A DNA stretch of 9,798 nt. It comes from Hyphomicrobiaceae bacterium (GTDB lineage: Bacteria; Pseudomonadota; Alphaproteobacteria; Rhizobiales; Hyphomicrobiaceae). The notes beneath the pieces are model-generated. The model searched no databases. It had not been told where the DNA came from and was given only the letters and a program-made list of their open reading frames with translations. Location: the NCBI GenBank assembly GCA_021775715.1, contig JAJFHI010000076.1, positions 1-9,798 on the forward strand, read 5' to 3'. Positions within the stretch are counted from its first letter, which is position 1; every line of letters starts with the position of its first letter. Positions 1 through 4,525 of this stretch are shown here, piece after piece. The position numbers and the translations under genes are program-made.

Positions 1-30
1 GAAACCCTCATTTGTTCAGGAGATTTCAAG

Positions 31-735
31 ATGGCTCGCATGGCAACAACATACAGTGCATATGGCCCGGAAACTTTCATGGGCACAAGCCAGGCAAGTG
101 ATTTAGGCGGCGATGTTTTCCAATCATCGGGAACGCAACAATATACCCGCGATCTCAGTGCTCACGAACACTTGTTTTTCGAAGGCGACGACGTCTCTCA
201 TTTCTATGAAGTCGAGTGTGGTGTGGTCTGTGTATACAAGCTTCTGCCTGATGGTCGTCGCCATGTCATGAATTTTTGTTTTCCGGGCGATTTGATCGCC
301 TTAAGTGCACAAGATGAGCACCGCTACAGCGCAGAAGCAATTGAAGCAGGTACCGTCCGTTGTATCCCAAAATCGACGCTTGCTGACACAATTCGTCAAA
401 GCCCAGATTTCGCATGCAAGATAATAGATGTTGCGACGACGGAGCTGGCGCAGGCACGCGATCAGGTTCTGACAGTGTCACGTCGTTCGGCCCTGGAGCG
501 GATGGCGTCATTTTTCATGGGATTGTCTCGACGCAATGTAAAACGAGGTGACGATCAGACGGTTTTGCACCTGCCGATGACGCGGCTCGACATTGCAGAT
601 TTTCTTGGTTTGACGTTGGAAACCGTCAGTCGCACAATTTCAAAGCTCAAAAAATCCGGCATCATTGATCTACCGCATAGCTCGATCGTAGTGGTTCGCA
701 ATATGCAGGAATTGGAAACACTGGCTGAGGTGTAA
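31..735 (+). CDS. Crp/Fnr-family transcriptional regulator (FixK-like)
   Basis: Cytoplasmic DNA-binding regulator of 234 aa, a typical size for the family. An N-terminal cyclic-nucleotide-binding-like beta-roll lies at about residues 41-130 and a winged helix-turn-helix at about 180-215. The recognition helix carries the FNR/FixK signature E-x-x-S-R (E197, S200, R201), which in characterised relatives reads TTGAT/ATCAA half-sites. FNR itself holds a [4Fe-4S] cluster through cysteines near residues 20-29 plus one internal cysteine. Here no cysteine occurs before residue 63 (Cys at 63, 67, 83, 111, 129), so oxygen sensing of the FNR kind is unlikely and a FixK-like role downstream of another sensor fits better. 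The ATG is supported by AGGAGA seven bases upstream; M4 is a weaker alternative. The next gene follows on the same strand. I saw no good TTGAT-N4-ATCAA box in the window, so targets cannot be named. Family assignment is firm, subgroup is inference. Confidence 0.93.
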   Translation: MARMATTYSAYGPETFMGTSQASDLGGDVFQSSGTQQYTRDLSAHEHLFFEGDDVSHFYEVECGVVCVYKLLPDGRRHVMNFCFPGDLIALSAQDEHRYSAEAIEAGTVRCIPKSTLADTIRQSPDFACKIIDVATTELAQARDQVLTVSRRSALERMASFFMGLSRRNVKRGDDQTVLHLPMTRLDIADFLGLTLETVSRTISKLKKSGIIDLPHSSIVVVRNMQELETLAEV

Positions 736-870
736 TTCTTCTCCATGTCATTTCAGCTAAGTTGGGACCGCCTAAGTGCAACTGACGACGACAAAGTGGC
801 TTGCCGCCGTAATTGGTCCAACGCTGGATGCGCTGGGCGGATGCCGTTAACACCGCCGCGGAGTGAAAAT

Positions 871-1344
871 GTGGATGGTCCTCCAAGGATAACCTTTGCG
901 ATTGCGGTGTTCGACGAGCTGCAGTGGCTTCGTGCGGCGTTGATCCATCTCTTGCAATCGGGTTTTGAACCGCGCCAACTGCTGCTGCTTGCGGATTTGA
1001 ATGCCTTCAATGGGGATCTGCAAAGTGAATGGGTTGGTGACGGTGACTATACGTTAAATGGTGCTGCGACGTGGATTGGTCGCAATGGTCAAAAAGCCCC
1101 TATTTCTCTCGACATCGAAGAGTCCGAGAAAGACGGCCAGTTCTCTGCGGCCATTCAAAATCTGGCGGAAAATTTCAGCAACTGGCTAATGCCGAGTCAC
1201 GCAAAGGAACTGGATCAACATCTAGCCAACGGAGGGGGCGCACTGTTTGTCAGCGTTCTTGATGATGATCTTGTCGCTGAAAGTTGTCAGGTGCTGTTGC
1301 GCTACGCTAGCCGAAACGTACAGACCCACCAGGTCAAGCTCTGA
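871..1344 (+). CDS. small stress-type protein, YflT/general stress protein 17M-like (tentative)
   Basis: About 157 aa if the GTG at 871 is used. The N-terminal part (RITFAIAVFDELQWLRAALI, then LLQSGFEPRQLLLLA) has the beta-alpha-beta pattern of YflT-like general stress proteins, where a 'FD....A...L...GF....I.V.A' segment opens the domain. The end (HLANGGGALFVSVLDDD, then a helix and Q-T-H-Q-V) matches the usual 'GG.L.SV' strand and final strand. No signal peptide or membrane segment is seen and the function is unknown. Start choice: the frame is open from ATG 745, with ATG 841 also possible, but those first 40 residues look non-coding and lack a well-spaced ribosome site. GGAG at 860-863 lies 7 nt before GTG 871, just ahead of the conserved part. 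It follows the Fnr-like gene on the same strand with a gap of about 135 bp, so co-transcription is possible. No terminator is seen between them. Confidence 0.7.
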   Translation: MDGPPRITFAIAVFDELQWLRAALIHLLQSGFEPRQLLLLADLNAFNGDLQSEWVGDGDYTLNGAATWIGRNGQKAPISLDIEESEKDGQFSAAIQNLAENFSNWLMPSHAKELDQHLANGGGALFVSVLDDDLVAESCQVLLRYASRNVQTHQVKL

Positions 1345-1697
1345 GAACTTTTCACAAAATCCCGAAAAACATCCGACATCTATCAAGAGGCAGTCGCCGC
1401 TGATCAAACAAGCTTGCCCGGCAAGGTTTGGCACTAAAGCGCGGAACCACCATGTCGGAGGCCGAATTCAAAATTCATAATTCAACGTCCCCCACGACGC
1501 CGGCCCTTGCTCCGCCCCTTGCAGCAGTGTTGGAGCAACTTGATGGGCCGAGTGGAAGGCCGAAGTGTAGGGTCCGAATTGAGAACGCGGATTTTACGGT
1601 GTGATTGGTCTGTAAATCAAAACGTATGACACCAGGCACAGGTAGCGCATCTGTGCGGACTAAGTAGCCGATTTAATTATTGTTTTTGGTTTTACAA
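1345..1697. other. intergenic region, no firm gene
   Basis: About 350 bases between the stress-type gene and the 3' end of the tRNA gene. I see no RNA gene, strong hairpin with a T-run, or repeat. The only coding candidate is a 50-codon ORF at 1452-1604, listed separately. The last part (about 1660-1697) is A/T-rich, as expected just downstream of the tRNA. Confidence 0.6.
1452..1604 (+). CDS. possible small protein of 50 aa, unknown
   Basis: An ATG-started ORF of 50 codons ends in TGA. The predicted peptide begins MSEAEFKIHNSTSP, has a proline/alanine-rich middle (PALAPPLAAVLEQLDGP) and ends RVRIENADFTV. It has no membrane segment or recognised motif. The upstream sequence GCGGAA about five bases before ATG is at best a weak ribosome site. 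It would be the third plus-strand gene after the Fnr-like and stress-type genes. The composition is protein-like (an acidic/amphipathic stretch ending in a beta-like segment), but an ORF of this length can arise by chance, so this is only a candidate. Confidence 0.25.
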   Translation: MSEAEFKIHNSTSPTTPALAPPLAAVLEQLDGPSGRPKCRVRIENADFTV

Positions 1698-1784
1698 TGG
1701 TGCCCAGGAGAGGACTCGAACCTCCACGACCTTGCGATCACTAGCACCTGAAGCTAGCGCGTCTACCAGTTCCGCCACCTGGGC
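1698..1784 (-). tRNA. tRNA-Leu, anticodon CAG
   Basis: On the minus strand the gene reads GCCCAGG (acceptor), a D-arm with TGGCGGAACTGGTAGACGC, anticodon stem CTAGC/GCTAG with loop TTCAGGT, a long class II variable arm (TGATC-GCAA-GGTCG), a T-arm with GGTTCGAGTCC, acceptor CCTGGGC, discriminator A and an encoded CCA (1698-1700). The anticodon CAG (plus strand CTG, 1748-1750) reads the leucine codon CUG. The long variable arm and A discriminator are the expected leucine identity features. It stands alone and transcribes toward the left. No duplicated 3' end or integrase gene marks it as a used attachment site. Confidence 0.97.
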
Positions 1785-1815
1785 CCATACGAACCATCGT
1801 CGGTTCGGAGCGCTT

Positions 1816-1844
1816 GAGTTAGAGGCGACCGGCTGTGTTGTCAA
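1816..1844 (-). promoter_or_regulatory. sigma-70 promoter of the tRNA-Leu gene
   Basis: On the minus strand a perfect -35 TTGACA (1844-1839) is separated by exactly 17 bases from TAACTC (1821-1816) as -10. Transcription would start near 1808, about 25 bases before the tRNA 5' end at 1784, a normal leader for a single tRNA gene. Confidence 0.7.
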
Positions 1845-1863
1845 TCTATGACTTTGCTTTACC

Positions 1864-1892
1864 CAGGCAAAGGTGCGCACGCAGGCAAAGGT
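1864..1892 (+). repeat. 11-bp direct repeat CAGGCAAAGGT
   Basis: The sequence CAGGCAAAGGT occurs at 1864-1874 and again, without mismatch, at 1882-1892 (18 bp start to start). It lies between the tRNA promoter and the NDUFA9-like gene. It could be a paired protein-binding site or a slippage duplication; nothing else in the sequence decides this. Confidence 0.5.
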
Positions 1893-1921
1893 TCTTTGCA
1901 TTTTACCTCGACGGGCGCGGG

Positions 1922-1949
1922 CTTCACGATTGGCGTCGGCTCGTATAGT
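1922..1949 (+). promoter_or_regulatory. possible promoter of the NDUFA9-like gene
   Basis: A good -10 element TATAGT (1944-1949) lies about 50 bases before the gene start. The best partner is the weak -35 CTTCAC (1922-1927) at a 16-base spacing. The -10 is convincing, the -35 is not, so the assignment is tentative. Confidence 0.35.
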
Positions 1950-1998
1950 AATCGCTGAAACGCACTGATTGATCGAACGTAAAGAAGGGTCCGAATTG

Positions 1999-2982
1999 AT
2001 GAACGAGCGTTTGCAGACCGATGGACTGGCAACGGTGTTTGGCGGATCGGGCTTCGTTGGCCGCTATGTCGTGCGGGCTCTTGCGTCGCGCGGGTGGCGC
2101 GTCAGGGCCGCTTGTCGCCGTCCCGATCTTGCGGGTCATTTGCAACCCATGGGAGCGGTCGGGCAAATTCACGCCGTCCAGGCCAATCTTCGCTATGCCA
2201 CATCTGTGGCCGAAGCCCTCGCGAAATCAGATGTCGTTGTGAACTGCGTTGGCGTTCTCGCCAGCACTGGCAAGCAATCTTTCGATGCAATCCATGAGCG
2301 GGGCGCGCGCTTAGTCGCCCGCTCCGCACGCGAAGCTGGTGTCACGACCTTTATCCATGTCTCGGCGCTTAGCGCGGATGTAAAATCACCATCAGAGTAT
2401 GCCAAGTCAAAAGCTGCCGGCGAAGCCGCCGTTCTCGAAGAGTTTCCCGACGCGATCATTCTGCGGCCGTCGATTGTGTTCGGTCCGGAAGATGAATTTT
2501 TCAACCGCTTTGCTTCCATGGCGCGCATCTCACCAGTACTGCCGCTGATTGGTGGAGGGCGCACGAAATTCCAACCGGTTTATGTTGGTGACTTGGCAGA
2601 GGCGATTGCGAACATCTCGGAGGGCGTCGGCGATCCTGGTACCGTCTACGAGATCGGGGGCCCGCAACAACTTTCGTTCCGTCAGCTTCTCGATCGTACG
2701 CAGGAGTATTCCAACCGCAAACGAGCTTATCTGCCGATGCCGTTCTGGCTTGCGAAGCTGCAAGCTTTGTTGACATGGCCGCTACCAAACGGATTGCGTC
2801 CGATTACAGTTGATCAAGTGCGGATGTTACGGCGTCCAAATGTCGTCAGCGATGCAGCGAAAACAGAAGGGCGCACGCTTGCTGCATTGGGAGTGCAACG
2901 AGCGCATGCTGTTGACGCCGTCGTGCCCGGTTACCTGGAACGGTTCACGCCGAAGGGCCAGTTTTCGAGTTACAAGAACTGA
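1999..2982 (+). CDS. complex I NDUFA9 subunit family protein (atypical short-chain dehydrogenase)
   Basis: A 327-aa protein of the atypical/extended SDR superfamily. The N-terminal Rossmann motif GGSGFVG (residues about 15-21, within TVFGGSGFVGRYVV) binds NAD(P). An arginine-rich strand (RVRAACRRPDL) follows, then DVVVNCVGVLA, the IHVSALSAD strand, a Y-x-x-x-K pair in SEYAKSK, and ILRPSIVFGPED with FQPVYVGDLAEAI, all typical of the NDUFA9/39-kDa-like group. In mitochondria that subunit sits on the matrix arm of NADH:ubiquinone oxidoreductase. In bacteria the role of the homologues is less clear and catalysis should not be assumed. The start is ATG 1999, with GAAGG ten bases upstream; an in-frame TTG at 1969 would add ten unconserved residues. 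It is monocistronic, with the promoter in the tRNA-side gap and a strong terminator just after the stop. Confidence 0.9.
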   Translation: MNERLQTDGLATVFGGSGFVGRYVVRALASRGWRVRAACRRPDLAGHLQPMGAVGQIHAVQANLRYATSVAEALAKSDVVVNCVGVLASTGKQSFDAIHERGARLVARSAREAGVTTFIHVSALSADVKSPSEYAKSKAAGEAAVLEEFPDAIILRPSIVFGPEDEFFNRFASMARISPVLPLIGGGRTKFQPVYVGDLAEAIANISEGVGDPGTVYEIGGPQQLSFRQLLDRTQEYSNRKRAYLPMPFWLAKLQALLTWPLPNGLRPITVDQVRMLRRPNVVSDAAKTEGRTLAALGVQRAHAVDAVVPGYLERFTPKGQFSSYKN

Positions 2983-3029
2983 AGAATAAAACCGATCCGG
3001 TATGGGGCGCATCGGACAGCGCAAAGAAT

Positions 3030-3062
3030 ACGGGCAGCTGAAATCAGCCGCCCGTTTTTTTT
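3030..3062 (+). terminator. strong Rho-independent terminator after the NDUFA9-like gene
   Basis: ACGGGC-a-GCTG, loop AAAT, CAGC-c-GCCCGT is followed by a run of eight T (from 3055). The stem has ten base pairs around one A/C mismatch. It begins 48 bases after the stop codon. The T-run is on the plus strand only, so it serves the NDUFA9-like gene rather than the convergent DUF1150 gene. Confidence 0.93.
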
Positions 3063-3104
3063 GGGACCAGTGGTTAGATTCTTCAGTTCAGCTTCAATCC
3101 GCGC

Positions 3105-3407
3105 TTAATGGACAGCGGCGATTTGCAACTCATCGCCCAATGCATGGCCAACGGCTGCACTGTGGGTATCGGTTAGAGCAAGCGGTGTTCCATCAGCACC
3201 GTGTAGTGCATAGAGGCTTATGCCTGCCGGCAGCCCCTCAACAGATGGGAACATTTGGCTTGCTTCATCGGACGTCATGGTTTTGATGTAAGCGACCTCG
3301 CCATCTCCAAGATGAGCGAGTTCAAGGTCGCTCATGACAGCTTCGGTCGTGGTGTCTTCGTTCGTCGCGAACTCGGACGAATACGCTGACTTGGTAATGT
3401 TATTCAT
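3105..3407 (-). CDS. DUF1150 family protein
   Basis: A 100-aa cytoplasmic protein whose core (LAHLGDGEVAYIKTMTSDEA, then FP-x(4)-LPAGISLYALHGADGTPLALTD and a short helix ending ELQIAAVH) matches the alphaproteobacterial DUF1150 family. In that family 'GxGEIAYI' and 'L.A..ADGTP..L.D' are the recurring features. The function is unknown. Members are commonly found right after an Hsp20 gene, as here, which suggests a heat-shock or proteostasis link. The start ATG 3407 has an excellent ribosome site, GGAGGAG, seven bases upstream. The 146-base gap from hsp20 holds an inverted repeat but no obvious second promoter, so it is probably co-transcribed with hsp20 and translated from its own strong site. 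Confidence 0.9.
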   Translation of the reverse strand: MNNITKSAYSSEFATNEDTTTEAVMSDLELAHLGDGEVAYIKTMTSDEASQMFPSVEGLPAGISLYALHGADGTPLALTDTHSAAVGHALGDELQIAAVH

Positions 3408-3473
3408 GACGCTACTCCTCCATTTGAGGCTTCAAGGCACGTCATGCCAGCAATTTGCGGCAAAGATAAAACG

Positions 3474-3519
3474 CGAATCAGGCACGTTCGATCTCTGGCC
3501 TTAATGTTCCGCTGATTCG
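3474..3519 (-). repeat. 8-bp inverted repeat in the hsp20-DUF1150 gap
   Basis: CGAATCAG (3474-3481) and CTGATTCG (3512-3519) are perfect inverse complements 30 bases apart. In an hsp20-DUF1150 transcript they could form a hairpin that protects or processes the message between the cistrons. No T-run follows, so it is not an intrinsic terminator. Confidence 0.45.
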
Positions 3520-3553
3520 GCGGTACTGGCCATGGCGTGATGAGTTTGGGACT

Positions 3554-3994
3554 TCAAGTTCGCGACCTAGTGTCACCTATTTGTATACGACGCACGAGGC
3601 GTTCTGGCTCTCGACGGATTAGGTCGATAGACAATAAACCGTTTGCTAGATCCGCAGATTTGACTTCGATGCCATCAGCAAGAACGAATGTGCGGCTGAA
3701 TTGCCGGGCCGCAATACCGCGATGCAAGTATTCGCGATCCTCATGGTCTTCCTGTTGCCCACGTATTGAAAGCTGATTGTCCTCAACGGTGATCTCAAGA
3801 TCGTCGTCGCGAAAGCCAGCCACCGCGAGCGTAATTCGCAGTAGCTCCGCGGTGCCATCATCGCGACCGCCAATGCGTTCAATATTGTACGGAGGATAGC
3901 CGTCTCCAGCGCCCTTGCGGGCGCGGTCGATCAAGCGTTCAATTTCCTCGAACCCTAGGAGCATCGGGCTTGAGAGCATGGACATACGTGACAT
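3554..3994 (-). CDS. small heat-shock protein Hsp20 (alpha-crystallin family, IbpA-like)
   Basis: A 146-aa ATP-independent holdase that binds unfolding proteins and hands them to DnaK/ClpB in the cytoplasm. The N-terminal arm carries LGFEEIERLIDRARKG, a usual IbpA-class element. The alpha-crystallin domain runs from YPPYNIER (about residue 33) through LRITLAVAGFRDDDLEITVED and LSIRGQQED to the signature GLLSIDLIRREPE (about 118-130). The C-terminal IQI (about 137-139) is the I-x-I motif that docks neighbouring subunits. ATG 3994 is chosen because GAGGA (4003-4007) lies eight bases upstream; an in-frame TTG at 4015 would start inside the leader hairpin. Expression is probably controlled twice, by a sigma-32-like promoter and by a ROSE-type RNA thermometer that sequesters this ribosome site. 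DUF1150 follows. Confidence 0.95.
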   Translation of the reverse strand: MSRMSMLSSPMLLGFEEIERLIDRARKGAGDGYPPYNIERIGGRDDGTAELLRITLAVAGFRDDDLEITVEDNQLSIRGQQEDHEDREYLHRGIAARQFSRTFVLADGIEVKSADLANGLLSIDLIRREPERLVRRIQIGDTRSRT

Positions 3995-3999
3995 AATCA

Positions 4000-4089
4000 A
4001 AGTCCTCTTTGACAAGCGACTTGCGATGCGTTTCCCGGCGAACCATCTGAAACACCAGGGAAATCGACCTCATTGCTTCGAGCGTCGAT
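4000..4089 (-). promoter_or_regulatory. ROSE-like RNA thermometer in the hsp20 leader
   Basis: Three hairpins can be read in order in the leader RNA. Hairpin 1 (4089-4063): AUCGAC plus CUC pair with GAG plus GUCGAU, with one bulged G. Hairpin 2 (4063-4031): UUUCCC-u-GGUG pairs with CGCC-GGGAAA, with one bulged U. Hairpin 3 (4022-4000): AAGUC-G-CU pairs with AGGACUU around an 8-nt loop. In hairpin 3 the strand opposite the Shine-Dalgarno AGGA is UCGCU, fitting the ROSE consensus U(U/C)GCU with its unpaired G. ROSE elements are known from small heat-shock genes of rhizobia and relatives: they block ribosome binding when cool and melt on heating. The pairings are read directly from the sequence; temperature response is inferred. 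Confidence 0.78.
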
Positions 4090-4101
4090 ACATCGATATC
4101 T

Positions 4102-4132
4102 CAAATGTGGTGATGTCTGCTGAAATTGCAAG
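4102..4132 (-). promoter_or_regulatory. sigma-32 (RpoH)-type heat-shock promoter of hsp20
   Basis: On the minus strand CTTGCA (4132-4127) and CCACATTTG (4110-4102) are 16 bases apart. They resemble the heat-shock consensus CTTGAA and CCCCATNTA. Transcription would begin near 4095, just ahead of the first leader hairpin, which fits the length of the thermometer element. Confidence 0.55.
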
Positions 4133-4525
4133 CGCTCCGGGGTAGTGCGACGTGCCGGTATAGCCGCGCGCTAGCAGCCGGTGTCTCGGAATTTCTTCTT
4201 TTGGAAGCGTTTCACCTTCTTGGGTGAAGATGCCGGGTTATGGCGTGTGCAGGAAAATTTTTGTCCAGCAACTCTGCTTTCGGATCATTTGCCCGGGGCG
4301 GCATCGAAATCCCGTTCACATACCTAAGAACGTGTTGGAGAAAATGATGCTATTTCGGATTGCGATGGCTGTTGTGGCCGCCGTTCTTGGGTGGGTCCCT
4401 GTGGCTTTGGTTGTGCAAGCGCGCGAGGTAAACTAGCCGCCGATTTGACGGACAGGTTTTGGTGCAATCGAATAGTGCGGGGTCTCGGTCAGCGAAACTG
4501 AGGTGACGCCAGTTGCTGTGTTCCC
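4133..4525. other. intergenic region upstream of the hsp20 promoter
   Basis: About 390 bases lie between the 3' end of the large membrane-protein gene and the hsp20 promoter. It holds a hairpin TTCACC-TTCTTG-GGTGAA at 4211-4228, an imperfect hairpin around 4154-4181 (CCGG, TAGC, GCTA, CCGG), and a possible 29-aa peptide ORF at 4347-4436. No T-run follows any hairpin on the minus strand, so I cannot place an intrinsic terminator for the large gene. Confidence 0.55.
4347..4436 (+). CDS. possible 29-aa single-membrane-span peptide
   Basis: ATG 4347 is preceded by GGAG (4337-4340) at a spacing of 6. The peptide is MLFRIAMAVVAAVLGWVPVA followed by LVVQAREVN: a basic start, about 18 hydrophobic residues and a short charged tail, the shape of a small membrane protein or a signal-peptide remnant. 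A second ATG directly before (4344) is in the same frame, and the frame is open further upstream to 4224 with unconvincing residues. There is no recognised family. It points away from hsp20 and toward the convergent large gene. Confidence 0.3.
   Translation: MLFRIAMAVVAAVLGWVPVALVVQAREVN

Noticed and set aside
1698..1784. tRNA-Leu as the attachment site of an integrated element
   Set aside because: No integrase gene and no duplicated tRNA 3' end were found in the window.
2193..2564. 123-codon minus-strand open frame
   Set aside because: Antisense inside the well-supported NDUFA9-like gene.
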